NCBI GenBank assembly: GCA_964036195.1
Contig: OZ038458.1
Coordinates: 10,925,832 to 10,989,831, forward strand
Reading direction: 5' to 3'
DNA: 64,000 nt
Source of the DNA: Sphaerolaimus hirsutus
Lineage: Eukaryota > Nematoda > Chromadorea > Monhysterida > Sphaerolaimidae
Within the stretch, counting starts at the first letter, position 1; each line of letters opens with the position of its first letter. The position numbers and the translations under genes were made by a program. Below are positions 27,701 to 39,359 of this stretch, piece by piece. Below the pieces are notes generated by a model. The model did no database searches and was not told the DNA's origin. It saw nothing but the letters and a program-made list of their open reading frames with translations.

Positions 27701-29836
27701 AACATTTGAGGTGTTTTTTCTTGTGGTGAAAAAAAATAAAAATTGTCAAGTTTCGAGTTTCAAGTTGTTTTTTTTCGGATTAAGTGTGTCTTCTGCGATA
27801 TTGCACGCCATCGTAGAGGCACTCCGTAATATAATTTCAGATCAATTGTATAGTTGTCAATTAATTGTTTCATTGTCATCGTTTTTTGCGATGCATGGGA
27901 ATCTACCTATTTTAATTGTCCTGTAACGCATGCAGACTGGTGCTGCCTCGGCCCAGCTTCGACCAGCCCACCGAGCTGACCGACGCCGAGCTGGTGCTGG
28001 GCGACGACGCCAGAGTGGTGCATGTCAACAAAAATGTATGTTTGTGGACGTTGTTTAGGGCTTTTGTAGTTCATCCGGGCCGATCATGTGAATCATTTCG
28101 GACAAATTTTTCCTGTAACTGCTTACGGTGGACGTGAATTTTTTTGATGTCACCTTTACGGTTAATTTGAAACTTCATGCTGTAGTTTGCTCGTCCGTTA
28201 TCGAACTTTTACAATTTGCCGGGTTCGCGCGGGATCGCCCTCAGAGCTCGCTTCATCCTTACACAACACGCTTAATTTCCCCCGTAGTACCTGGCGTGCT
28301 ACTCTAGCTACTTCCGGGCGCTGTTCTTCGGCAAGTTCAACGAGTCTGGCCAGGGCAGGGTGGCGCTGCCGGACGTCGACGCGGACGACTTCGTGCACCT
28401 GCTCAACGTTATCGCTCCTCACAGGGAGGAGGTGGATAGTGAGTTTTGGGTTTGAGTTTGGTTTAGATGTCTAGAGATCCTTGGCAGTTCACTTGTCCTC
28501 GTAAATTATTCCCTCATCATGGCAATTTATCATTGTAATTAAGTAAGAGCTGATTGATGCGCAACGCGCGGTTGCCTGTGGCATTTACAAGGTGGCATTG
28601 GGTATAAAATTAAAAGCATTATTTTAATATTTATATTGTGCCACAACTAGTGATGAAATGGCACCGTGATGAAATGGCACTGAAATGGCTCTATTTGAGG
28701 GCGCCGCGCCACGGCGCCATTGGCGCTATATTTTTCTGGCCTTTTCCATCACTAGTCATGTCCGCTGCCGCCTAATTCAGGCGATGGCGTCATTAGATGG
28801 CGCGCAAGAACAGCGCCATGGCGCCATCTCTTCTGGCGCTTTTCCATTACTAATCCCCACCCCATTACAGAGTCTCGTGCCGCGGGGCTGCTCGCGCTGG
28901 CCGACAGGTTCGACATTCCCACAGTGATCAACCTGTGCGAACAGGTGCTCACCGTCGACGTGGCCACCATGGTCTGTCTGGGTGCATGTTGGCGTCGAGT
29001 AGAACGGAATTTTAAGTGGTTGATAAGTTGTTCTTGGCATTGAAATGCATGTGTGTGCGTTTTTACCTAGTGAATGATCCGCGTTGATGGAGTTGTGCTC
29101 AGGTGCCGTGTTGACTAAAAGCTACCAAAGCTGAGCAGGAAATATGTCCGATCAACGATGGATTCAAAAATTAATAAATTCGTGCACGACTGTGGCTATT
29201 GGGTTCTTGAAATTGGCACCAAGAGCCCACCGACTCTTTATAAGCTGTATTTTATCCCTCTTCTCGGGGTAAAATGATCTTCCAATAGGTGGGACGATAC
29301 GATTCACCCAAGAGCATACCATATTTGCTCGAATAATTCCCATGTAGTATTATGTTTTCGTATTATTATGAGATTTTTGAAGGGGACTATTCTGGGTGGG
29401 GGTTATTATTTTGTCAATATTTTCGAGCATGTTTCTATCAACTCATTTTATTAAATATGCTTCATTAACAACAAACATGATATTTTTGTTCAAATTATAC
29501 ACAACACATTTATCATGCGTCTAAAGGGGGAATAATCCGAGCAGGGAATTATTCAAGAGGGGTCTTATTCAAGGAGGGGTTATTATTCCATCAAATACAG
29601 TATTTTGGTAACAAAAAGGTTTACATACGCAGACTCCATCAGACGACCTGGACCCGCTGGTCACGCGCATAATTCTCGCCGATCGCTATCAACTGCCGAA
29701 TTTGCACGACGCGTGTCTTCGAAAATTGGACAAGATTCAGCTAGTCAAGCGACTCAGAGCAAAAGACGAATACAAGCAATTGAGCGATGGGACAAAGTTG
29801 TCGCTGTTTGACAAAATGTGCAAGCTCGTGCCGTGA
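24721..29836 (+). CDS. MATH-BTB protein, probable CUL3 substrate adaptor
   Basis: Exons 24721-24790, 24865-24973, 25747-25897, 26721-26825, 26902-26987, 27936-28035, 28288-28438, 28871-28971, 29633-29836 join in phase to 359 codons including TGA. Residues about 55-175 form a MATH domain (MPWRLTASREV, LGLFVECNFDSNSNMWAVEA, AKGWGKFRF, YVLNDSLEVTVVVYVL). A BTB/POZ domain follows (residues about 195-290; YLACYSSYFRALFFGKFNES, then FVHLLNVIAP, AGLLALADRFDI) and a short BACK-like tail. Length and order match nematode BATH proteins and SPOP. Such proteins recruit substrates through MATH and bind CUL3 ubiquitin ligase through BTB. The start is the first ATG of the open exon; the acceptor at 26,721 lacks a good pyrimidine tract and was set by phase. 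AATAAA at 29,980 is a likely poly(A) signal. Confidence 0.85.
24987..25440. mobile_element. hAT-like MITE, CAGAGTTGTTAAAA family, copy 1
   Basis: The left end catagttgttaaaacgtatt and right end cggtactttcaacaactctg are inverted. Flanks tgtttttt and tttttttt match at 7 of 8 bases. The interior has tactcg repeats (gagtcgagtactcggatact). It lies in the second intron of the MATH-BTB gene. A cleaner copy is at 42,256. Confidence 0.7.
26265..26577. repeat. MITE of the TACCGTATTT family
   Basis: The ends taccgtatttgctcggatag and aattcaagcaaatacggta are inverted, with internal runs of aataatccccccc. It is in the third intron of the MATH-BTB gene. Confidence 0.75.
27113..27472. repeat. MITE of the TACCGTATTT family
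   Basis: The ends taccgtatttgcttgaataa and tttttcaagcaactacggta enclose G-rich blocks. It is in the 948-bp intron 26,988-27,935 of the MATH-BTB gene; the rest of that intron shows nothing recognised. Confidence 0.7.
28650..28856. repeat. GCGCCA-rich MITE
   Basis: actagtgatgaaatggcacc at the left and tggcgcttttccattactaa at the right, with cacggcgccattggcgctat between. It is in intron 28,439-28,870 of the MATH-BTB gene. Confidence 0.6.
29316..29606. repeat. MITE of the TACCGTATTT family
   Basis: ataccatatttgctcgaata at the left and tattccatcaaatacagtat at the right, with internal tattcaagaggggtcttatt. It is in the last intron of the MATH-BTB gene, ending about 27 bp before the final exon. 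Confidence 0.65.
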
Positions 29837-30965
29837 GTGAGTGGGTCTCTCCTTTTGGTTGGGTTATGTTTTTGGTTTAGGGCGGTGCTGCAGTGCACTC
29901 ATATTAATCTAAACATGTTTGCTATGTGAACTCTTTGCCATGTTTTTGAACTAGCTGGTGACATCAGCCTGGCTGGAACAATAAAACAATTGCTACTATC
30001 CGATCAAAATAGGTATAGAATTTCGATATCGAAACTTCGTGCCATATTTTTCATTTGTTACTTTTTTTCAGAGAAAACCGGTCGCGTTGCGCTGCTGCTA
30101 GACCGAGGAACGGGTTCTAAATTTTATTCTGTTGACTGTTGTGCATTTCTATTTTTCATTTGTATAGTATAAAACTGCTGAGTCAACGGTTCAGTTTTCT
30201 GGGTCAGTTCTTATGTATAGTTATCCATGTCCGTCTCGAACTTTGTACACTTTCATTAACTAGCATTTTTCCAATATTTACAGTATGTTAACCAGTGTAT
30301 TAAACAGTGCTTTCAAAAAGTACGTAAAACGAGTTTTGACTAATGTTGTATAAATATTTTATGGTCTTGGACCTGTACTTGCACCCCCATACACCGATGC
30401 ATGTATTACATATTGTTGTCGACTTCATAATACTACGAAATACGAGGAGTTGTTCTGGGGCATTTAATTCGGTTATGAATTTCATCCGGCCCCAGATTTC
30501 GTTAGGAAGACAGGTGCGTAAATTTCTCAATATAATGATGTACTTCCACACAAATTTTATGGATCTCTATCGTCAAAATTTGTATGGAATTAGATAATTT
30601 TATTTATGCTTTTACACTTGGGGCACGCGCCGGGCGTGCCTGCCTTTCCAAAAAAGTTTGAGTCCTGGATATGTTTAGGTATTTTCAGTTAGGTTATTTT
30701 CTTTTCTAAATATCAAATATTAAAGAAAAAACATAAACACACGAATTATTTAGGATAGCATCTGTCCGACAACCCCTGCTGTACTGCAGCGTAAAAAGTT
30801 TACATTTTCCTGTGACCAAATTCGATTTTAAACTTGGCTATTACGCACGCACAGAAGGCATGGTAAAGTGACCAACTTTTGTCAATATGGACGTCATATA
30901 TTTTTAAAGTCATGTAAATTTAGTTACCGTATCTTGACATTTACCCACAATTTTCATTTTGTTAC

Positions 30966-31143
30966 CAGGGGGCCGTTCTGCACACTGCAAAGTTTGAAGT
31001 AAAGTGTCAAATGTCGTATAAATTGTCAAACAAACTTGTCAAATCTCATGCGAAGGGCCAAGAGTTCAGTAAAAAAATATTATTTTGACACTTTGCATGA
31101 CATTTGATAATATTTTTAGTTTACAAGGTGCGGGGCTGCCACC
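30966..31143. repeat. Palindromic MITE, CCCTGTAAA family, copy 4
   Basis: The left end gggggccgttctgcacactg and right end caaggtgcggggctgcca are inverted but worn. CCAG lies directly outside both ends, a possible 4-bp target duplication like the CCTG flanking the copy at 63,541. Confidence 0.6.
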
Positions 31144-31267
31144 AGTCCTGCTTTTGTTTCCTGACTTCGTTACGTTTCATCTCAGGGTTTATTCCCGAAA
31201 TGGTACAAACTTTAATCAATATGTTGTCATTATGGTCGTTATTTTATGAACACTTTATTCGCTTCAT

Positions 31268-31469
31268 TGGTGCTACGCACACCGGTTGACAACCGGAATT
31301 CATTAAGCTGGTAAATCGTCTTATACCATATTTGAGTTTACTGGAATAATTAATCTATTTAAATCTCCGCTAACAGTAGATGACAGAATCCTCATTCCAT
31401 CACTTCATGTGTGTAAAACAAATTTATCAGCGTTAGAAGTATGGCTATCAACTAGTGTGCGTAGCATTA
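31268..31469. repeat. MITE of the ACACACTAGTTTTC family
   Basis: The ends gctacgcacaccggttgaca and tatcaactagtgtgcgtagc are inverted; the core ctaacagtagatgacagaat is the family centre. Confidence 0.7.
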
Positions 31470-31695
31470 TTCAACCCATTTTGGTGATTCAGTTAGCCCT
31501 ACACAACTTGCGCGCAGCCGAATTCATTGTATCGATAATTACACAGATTCTAAAAATCCCACAGTATGGGGCTATCTACAAGGACGTGTCGGGTTAATTT
31601 ATTTCACAGGAAGTTTCAGCTGACTAAATCTGAATATGGTGCTATTGATGTCGCCAATGACTACTGTTTGTAGGTTCTTAGCATATGTAAGTAAA

Positions 31696-32027
31696 TACCC
31701 TAAATCCTCGAATAAGACCCCAGGAGGGTTATTTTTTCGTCAGAACTTTTTGAGGGGGAGTTATTCGACGGGGGGGGGGAGTTTTTTTCCTAAGAAAACA
31801 TGACTAAATTCATTGTATTTATAGATGCAGGCTGTCAACTCATTGAATTCAGTATTTAACTGACCAACAACAACAAAAAGATGTGTATACATACACTGCA
31901 TAAACATCATGTATTTGCTGTAGCTGCTGTAGGCTAATTTTATTTTTTATTTTTTTTGTATCCTTTTCATCCAGATGGGGGGAGTTATTCAGGGGGGGGT
32001 CTCATTCCAGGATTTGCGGCATTCAAA
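31696..32027. repeat. Worn MITE of the TACCGTATTT family
   Basis: taaatcctcgaataagaccc at the left and ctcattccaggatttgcggc at the right, with G-runs inside. Confidence 0.5.
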
Positions 32028-32273
32028 GTCAGGGATTTGATTATGGCGCTACATTATTATGATGCGTTTTTGTCAACGATTTTACATTGATCCGTATCAC
32101 ATCTATTTAAATGTGTTGCGCAGCGCAACAACAGTTATAAATATTTAACAGCGCGTGGCTTGCCACGAATTTTTCTCGAAATTTTGCCCTACTTTTGGCT
32201 GGAAATCATTCTGACAAGTATTATAAGTGTATCCCGACAAGCCACGCGTCTCGGCGATCGAGCCATATCGATC

Positions 32274-33261
32274 TCAGGCCTTCACTTTCATCCACTTCAA
32301 GTATTTATGACAGTGATATTCTACGCACACTATGTAAGTGGGCCAAAGCATGGCCAAAAATGATAGTAGTAATGTAATCAAAATTGCATTGCCGCCGCCA
32401 TTTATTGTTGCCACCGTCACTATTTGTACGCCGACGGATATATAGCCGATTACCAGTCCTACCACGTCGTAAATTAACTGCGCGAGTGGGTATTTTTGTA
32501 TATAAATATGTTGAGAAATTCTGACATGTCAATGAAAACTGAATGTATTTATCTCGTTTCGTCATCGATAAAAATCTAACACTTACCCTTGGCAGTAGTA
32601 ATCCAGGCTTCACGTACCCTACCGCAGCGAAAACCAGCAGATTCATCAGAATTTCCGCACACTCAAATGCCACCATTATCCACATGACCATTCCAATGAT
32701 TGTGAGTACATTTGGCATAATGCCAACTTGCCGTACCAGCGCCATTTGTGCGCATAGCGACCTGCCCATTTCTTCGAACCACGCGTCCGTGTCGTACATG
32801 GCACTCATGTTGCCCACACTCGAGTACATGGTGTAGTTTGTACCTGCGGTTACCGTTTTTCTGTCTTTACTCCGTTTTGACTTTTTCACCCGGTTCGGGG
32901 TGTTCCCGCCGACACAATCTAACCTCCAATGTTACCTTCCGACTCGTCTGTTCCACACGCATAGTCAAAGTCATTTCCAACATCTTCCCATGCAATCAGA
33001 AACAAAATGATAGCAACGAAACCAATGATGTTGAAAATGAGTCGAAATGTTGTCAGGACGCTGATGCACGTGGTGATTTTGCAACAGCAGCATGCTCTGA
33101 GCAAAGAAAACGTTTTGGCTGTTGAGCAAAAGGGATGCAAATTGATTATTTTCTCACGTTGATTTTGGTTCCTGGTAATTTTTTGGTGGTGGTATGTAAG
33201 GATTGTATTCTACAGGGGGTGGTGGCTGCTCACCCAGGTACACTGGCCTTTGCGACGCCAT
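32274..33261 (-). CDS. Small four-helix membrane protein with N-terminal PPxY and CCCC motif
   Basis: Exons (gene order) 33261-33158, 33096-32936, 32843-32587, 32477-32274 join in phase to 242 codons including the stop. The N terminus is proline-rich (EQPPPPVEYNPYIPPPKNY), giving possible WW-domain ligands (PPxY). It is followed by a cysteine cluster ACCCCKITTC, a likely palmitoylation site. Four hydrophobic segments follow: IFNIIGFVAIILFLIAW, VLTIIGMVMWIMVAF, LLVFAAVGYV with VVGLVIGYISV, and ILITLLLSFLAMLWPTYIVC. The layout recalls small four-helix families such as LAPTM or insect DUF4728 proteins, but I do not recognise a specific family. It is transcribed towards the MATH-BTB gene. Confidence 0.75.
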
Positions 33262-35060
33262 CCAGACTTTTGGCACGACGTTTTTAAAAGTTCCTGTTTT
33301 CGAAATATTTATTTTCTGTGCCGCATTTCATCGGTCGGCAATTTATTTGTCATTGTAAAATTGGATGCACTGAGTTGATACACGCGATGGTCACGCACGG
33401 GTTGAGTTTGATTACATGCGATGTTGTCACCATGGAAACTTGTTGAATTAATTCCATTCTTTGTTAATTCACTCGTTGCTAAGGAAAGTGTTTGCTGTAT
33501 TCGCCCCGTAATTCTTCTCATTCGTATAGTATTTTTGTAAATACACAAAAATATTTATTTGAGTTTCAAAGTGAATATGGCTACACGTATTTTACAAGCT
33601 TGCACGTTATTTTTAGATAACAAAATAATAACGCTTCAAAAACAAACAACCCACGTTTTGCTAATTCAGTAATTGAAACGTTGATGTGAATGTAATTGCT
33701 CGAATTTTTATGCTCTAAGTACAACTCTTTATTATAAATACCGTATTTGCTTGAATAACTCCTCTGGGGAACAATTTTATCGCCAAACTTTCTTTATGGG
33801 GAACTATTCAAGAGGGGGAATTATTCAAGGAGGGATCATTATTTCATCAAAATTTTGAATTTTCAAGTTTTCATCAACTCGTTTCATGAGATACTGTACT
33901 TGTTTGATTTCCCCCTTGACTTCCCATTTTGCCCTGGTATACAAGTGAGGGAAGAATAATCTTGAATAATTCCAATTTTTGACATGATCAATTTCCATCA
34001 ATCAGTGTCCAAACGGAAAGGTAAAGAAAATTTCTGCCGGAAAACGGAAAGCGAATACTGTAAATACTCTATTAGTACGACCCCCTCCAATAAACCGACC
34101 CCTCCAATAGTGCGACCCCCTTGTTAACGTTGTGTAAGTATAATGCGACCCCCAAAGAAAAATTAAAAGCAAAAAACGGACGTAAGACAATAATGTCGCA
34201 ATCTGCGGACGCCATTAATTCGGCGGACAAGTTCGCCAGAGCTTTACAATATTGCTTTACAATGCCACCATGCTCTTTTACTAAAATTACACGAACAGTT
34301 GAGTTGTTGAAAAATACAATGCGACCCCCTCCAATAAAGCGACCCTCCAATAATGCGACCCCAAAAATGTGCTGAAAACAATAAAGCGACAGTCGCCTTA
34401 ATAGTACGGTAAGTAAAAGTATTTACGGTAAGTGAAAAATTTCCTACAGAAAACGGAAAGTTGACACCCTACTATAGTACCCCTCAAAAAAGTCTGACGT
34501 TAAAATAATTCCCCAGGGAATTCAAGCAAAAACGGTATGCTTTATCACCAGCAAAACATGCCATTTTTGTTCAAATTATACACAACAAATTTATTATATG
34601 CCTAAAGGGAGGATTATCCCTCACTCATATTTATAACAGTGGGAATTATTCAAGGGGGTTATTCAAGCAACTATTTTACGTTATGTGAAATTGGTTTCAG
34701 ATTGGTTCAGCGGTGGTGTTCCGCGGGAAGGTTCCAACGGATTGAAACTGCATGCGGCTGTCAGGTGGTCGTACTCGTAAGCCGATTACGCTATGCCGAC
34801 CAGAGTGCTGAACACCGGGCTGCCCTGGCTGCCGTCCCGACCACCGGGGAAAACCCCTGTCAAAGCAGGGTTCACCAGTTTCTATTTCATTTGGTTCCGC
34901 AACTACATCACAGTTAGCAACTTGTACCAATGTGATACTTCGAGTCGCACCATTACCCTGCATCGATAATGTATACCTGTCATGTGAGAGATAAAATGAA
35001 CCAATACCTCGCCCAATGCCTATTTAGTCATGTACAGAACGAGAAAGAGAGAAATAAATA
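33262..35060. other. Intergenic region with composite MITEs
   Basis: Upstream of the membrane-protein gene. From 33,739 (taccgtatttgcttgaataa) to about 34,680 are several worn ends of the TACCGTATTT family (for example gggaattcaagcaaaaacgg near 34,520). They enclose a separate element at 34,050-34,410. The promoter of the membrane-protein gene presumably lies just above 33,261; no motif is clear. Confidence 0.5.
34050..34410. repeat. MITE with ACTGTAAATACTCTATTAG ends
   Basis: The left end actgtaaatactctattagt is inverted at the right as tagtacggtaag...tatttacggt. The interior repeats ccaataatgcgacccc-type words (tccaataaaccgacccctcc). It appears inserted within an older TACCGTATTT element. 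Confidence 0.55.
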
Positions 35061-35928
35061 CACCTAAATGATCACATGTAAATCACTGGGACGGCCATGT
35101 AGACGTCACCATCCGCTGCGAGGAGAGTTTTGTGAAACTGCCGGCGCAGAAAGACAAGTGTCAGTGTAGTTGTTGTCATTTTAATCCAATCATGATTTTT
35201 TGTGCCGTATAACCCAATCACGATTTTATGCCGTTTTATAATGTCCACTCAGATGAGACCATTTGATGCACCCACTTGTTGTGCTGCGCCATGCAGCACC
35301 TATCCATGGTGTGTTTGATGTGCTCATGTATTCTCGCTCGGTGTGACTGGCATCTGTCACCACTCAGTAGCCATGATATTTTTGACCGAATGTGCTTGCA
35401 TGCACCCAGCATGTGTTCTAGTGTCAAATTTGGGCGGTCGTTTTGTGTCCCGCCGAAGTTACATTCCAGCATTATGTTTTTCGGGTATCGCACGCAGTTG
35501 TAGCGTGCCTGTAACCACCTTGGATATTTACCAGAGACTGTATTTAACTGCAGTGTATCTGCATCCTGATCCAAAAGTCTGAACCGTTGACTGTTGTGCC
35601 CCCTTGTTCTAATTAGGCAGTCCCTTTTTAAATTTTCATTGCTATGTTTTTTCAGCATACCTTTACTCAAGGCGGACGGATTTGTGCCTGGTCGAATTTC
35701 TTCCATAAACATTTTTGCTCTTTCCGGTATGGAGGCCCCCATGCAAAATTGCGTGTTTGAGCATCTTGTTGGATTTTGCGACAAATATTCATACGCATGC
35801 TTCAACAACTCGTTTTTATCTTGTAAATTTAAGTACCTGTTGTAGTTTATTGTATGCCGTTTTAAGCAGTGCGATGGCAGCACCCCACCCAAGTCCAACA
35901 ACAGAGCGTCAGTGCAAGTGTTTAATGG
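35060..35928 (-). mobile_element. LINE A, 3' part (C-terminal domain), cut off by LINE B
   Basis: Frame 35,928-35,236 reads PLNTCTDALLLDLGGVLP and ends SGDRCQSHRARIHEHIKH then MDRCCMAQHNK. It is homologous to the C-terminal part of LINE B (DCGGVLPSQRLKRH, SGDRCQSHRARLHDHIKH). The sequence after the stop shares cgccggcag and ctctcctcgc words with the LINE B 3' UTR. It starts where LINE A RT stops at 39,360, so the two are probably halves of one older element. The outer 3' end near 35,060 is approximate. Confidence 0.7.
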
Positions 35929-38900
35929 TTTGTTTGTTTATTTGGCCATCACGACTACACACCCATGTGATTACATGATGACATGCGAAACACACGGTGC
36001 TTTTTTAAGAGTCGCACCACTGAAAATTCGAAGTTTTTTGAAAACTCTGTACGACAGAGGTCACCTAAGGCACATAAATGTTCATCACACTCAGAAATTT
36101 TCACATCACATACAAAAATAAAAAATAAAAAATGTGGCGGTCCTCCTTCCAGGCGGAAGTCGATCCGGGACGCGAGGAGAGCTGCATCGCTGCTTGCTGC
36201 CGGCGCGCTGTAGTCGATCTTGATATGTACGGTGATATCACGGTTGTGATGCCGCGATTGTCTGTAATACATCGCCCTTAAATGCCGGGCCGCCGTTTTG
36301 TGCCCAATTGCATCTATTCATGCAGTGTTTTATGTGATCATGTAGCCGCGCTCTGTGTGACTGGCATCTGTCGCCACTCTGAGCCCATCTAGTTACACTT
36401 TTCACATCATCATGCGGACTGACCGATGCACATGAACAGTTACCCGTATTCAACAATTTCTCCACTCGACGTTTGGTGGAAGCATGTGTGCATGTCTTGA
36501 GCATGTGCGAAATAGTCAGGGGTATTTTTTTTCCGCCCAAACTACATTGATCACAAAACAACATCTCGTTCGAGGGGTATTGGACTGCATTGTAACGCAT
36601 TTGCAGCCATAAAAAGTATTTGTTTGAAACCGATTTGACGTCCAGACTCAAGAAGCCGCCTTCCGTGCGCGATTTTTGGCTTCTATGGCTCATTACCTTT
36701 TTGCCGCACTTCTCTCTGCACACCGCGTTGTGTAATTTTTTCAAATTTTCATTTTTTGACTCCAATAGCGCCGTGGCATCGAAATCATGTTCGTGTGCAA
36801 AATCCAACATACGCGCGTAAATTGTGCTCCCCATTTCCGATCGGTTTGATTTTTTCGGTTTTGTTTGGTCGCGCGTATATTCGTAGGCATGTTTCAGCAA
36901 TGAATTGTCGGTGTGTGCTAGGTATTTGCAGTAATTTGCCGTGTGTCGTTTTAGGCGCTGCGATGGGAGTACACCGCCACAGTCAAACAGAACTGCATCG
37001 CCGCACGTTGTTTGCGGCAGTTTTGCCGCCGATTTCAAAGCTTGTAGGTATAATTTGTCGAACCACTCCAGGTGTTTTTGTCTGGCACCTGTTACATCCA
37101 ATCCGAAAAAAACCGCGCTCTCAGCGTATGTCTTCCAGATTGTATTTGCGTACCACAGGGGCCGATTGCTTTTTTTGCTGCAGTTTATCATCATCCCCTT
37201 TAGTCTTCGACATTTCTCCACTGCTTTCTCCCTATGCGTCATGAACGTGTCCCTGTGGCTGGTGAACCAAACTCCCAAATATTTTATGCAGTCCGTTTCA
37301 GTCACAAATGTTTGTTGTCTATTTTTCGCAAAGCCCAGTCTCCATTTTTTAATTACGTCCGCTTTTTTGCACCATTTAAGCACGTAGCTTTTGCTGGTAT
37401 TTATTGATACGTTCCAATCCCATGACCAGGCGGAAAATTTATCCATAATTTTTTGCATCTCCCATTCTGTGTTAGCAGCCAGGCAAATGTCGTCGGCAAA
37501 AAACAGAGCCGGTATTTTCCGATTTTCCAGGCGTGCCCCCATGTCCAACTCTTCAAGATGAAGTCTTAAATCAGCCAAATACAATATGAACCCTGTTGGG
37601 GACCAGCAGCACCCTTGGCGTAACCCAATGGGGTACTCTTGAAACTTTGACGTAACATCGCCAAATTTCAATCGGCACCGTTGATTTTCGTAGGTATTTG
37701 CGATGGCCGTTATGAATTTGTGCGTGTAGCCGTAATGGCTCATTTTTGCCCATAGTTTCTGTCGGTCAACTCTGTCAAATGCCTTGACAGCGTCAACAAA
37801 GCATGTTATCAATTTGCCGCCGGATTTGTCTGCAAATTTTTTGCATCCCTGTAGTATAACTACATTGTCCAGAGTTCGGCGGTTCCCGCGGAAACCACCT
37901 TGGATGTCGCCAAATCCCCCACAATTTTCGAACGCCGCCAGTGTGCGCTGGTTCATTATCGACATGTACAATTTTATTATATTGCAGCCTATCCCCAGCG
38001 TGCGATAGTTTTTGATATCCATTGTACTCCCCTTTTTGTGCAGGAACACCATTTCGCACACTTTATACTCTGATTCAATTTTCCCACCATTGAGCCAATA
38101 GTTGAACAAATTTACCAAAGCCAGAATTCTTGACTCATCCAAAACCTTTAAAGTTTCATGTTGTATAGTTGTCGTGCCGGCAGATTTGCCATTTTTCAAT
38201 TTTTTGATCGCATCAGCAACTTCTAGATGCGTAATGGGCATGTCCATTTTTTCTTCGGTTTTCGTCGTTAACAATGTTCCCACCCTTCCATGTTCTAGCA
38301 TCCATTTTGGTGCTACCCGGATTTTTCGTCATCACTATAGCCCAAGCATTTTCCAATTCCATTTCAATTTCCGCTGTACTGGTGATGATGCCGTGGGCGT
38401 TTTCTAGAGCAAATTTTTTGAATTCCGATCGTTTGTATCCAGTTACATGTTTATATATTTCCTTAATACTCCAGCCTGTGCTTAATGCGGCTTTCTCCAA
38501 ATATTCCGTTTCCAATTTTTTCTCTTTTGATCCCCTATACTTGTTGAGCTGCATTCTGGCTATTTGCAGACTAATTAAGCTTTGTGAATCCTGACTATTT
38601 TTTTTCAGGTGCCTTCTTGCTCGATTCAAACGCCGCATCAATTTTGCTTCAGCCCCATCAAATTTCGGTTTTTCATTTTTAGCGCGCGATTCATCATTTT
38701 TTTTGTTGAATTTGTGTATCGAGTGAAGTATTTCACCATGGTCAGCTGTTTCATCGATTGGGTCTGATACGAGCTTACCTTTCAACTTTTGTAGCTCGGC
38801 CGCCGTAAATTTGCAAATTTTGTTGTCCGGTGTTGTTTGGTGCTTGGTGGACACGTGCGTACCGGACACCGCAAATTCGACCCATATCGCGTTGTGGTCG

Positions 38901-39359
38901 CTGATCATGTTACTCAGAGCACCTTCTTCATCTACTGTACCCGTCACGAAATGCAAATTTTTTCCGATATAGCACACCAAGTCAATAATTGTGGAGCAAT
39001 TTTTTCTGATAAATGTCCATTTACCTTCCATGCGTTTATTCGCCAGCGACAACCCCCCCCAATTTCAGCCATTGACGTATCAATCTGCCGTTTTCGTTTA
39101 CCGTCGGTTTATTTTTCTCAATACCCCATTTGTCATTACCGATATGGCCATTCATATCGCCCAGTACAATCGTCGAAATATTTTTTGAGAGATTTTGATG
39201 AACTATTTCGTGCGCGGCGTGCAGAATTTCTTCGTTTAGCGCCAATAAGTCCCTGTTTTTTTTTACCTTCCCATTATTTTCCAGATATACCAGAACTAGA
39301 CTCACTTTCGCACCTCCAGTGGATACCATAACTTGGAGCAAATGATCATGTATTTTTTG
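35929..39359 (-). mobile_element. LINE B: 5'-truncated APE-type LINE (endonuclease, RT, zinc-finger tail)
   Basis: On the minus strand: endonuclease remnant (VLGDMNGHIGN near 39,150; MISDHNAIWVEF near 38,900), linker, then reverse transcriptase (CFVDAVKAFDRVD, GLRQGCCWSPTGFILYLADL, FFADD near 37,490, KYLGVWFTS). A C-terminal CDQC..H..KTC finger follows. The frame 38,301-36,238 is open for 687 codons. Two frameshifts break the ORF, one at a run of eight C (plus strand) near 39,053 and one near 38,290. The N-terminal catalytic part of the endonuclease is missing, the usual 5' truncation. The 3' end is a short tail, aaataaacaaacaaa on the minus strand at 35,943-35,929. Clade (I, Jockey or CR1 group) not resolved. 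Confidence 0.85.
36238..38301 (-). pseudogene. LINE B reverse transcriptase frame (687 codons)
   Basis: Longest open frame in the window. It begins MLEHGRVGTLLTTKTEEK, which is probably internal: the preceding frame (39,052-38,213) carries the upstream linker and endonuclease end. RT blocks are in the right order with the FADD active site. The tail holds C-x2-C-x12-H-x4-C. Part of a broken retrotransposon, not a host gene. Confidence 0.85.

Larger units (their letters stand above)
29837..32273. other. Intergenic region between convergent genes
   Basis: No coding evidence. It contains the MATH-BTB 3' end (AATAAA at 29,980), then AT-rich unique sequence to 30,965, and three MITEs listed separately (30,966; 31,268; 31,696). 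32,030-32,273 shows nothing recognised. Confidence 0.5.

Noticed and set aside
35955-36272. 105-codon minus-strand frame after the LINE RT frame
   Set aside because: It lies in the LINE B 3' region between the RT stop and the tail; no independent gene evidence.
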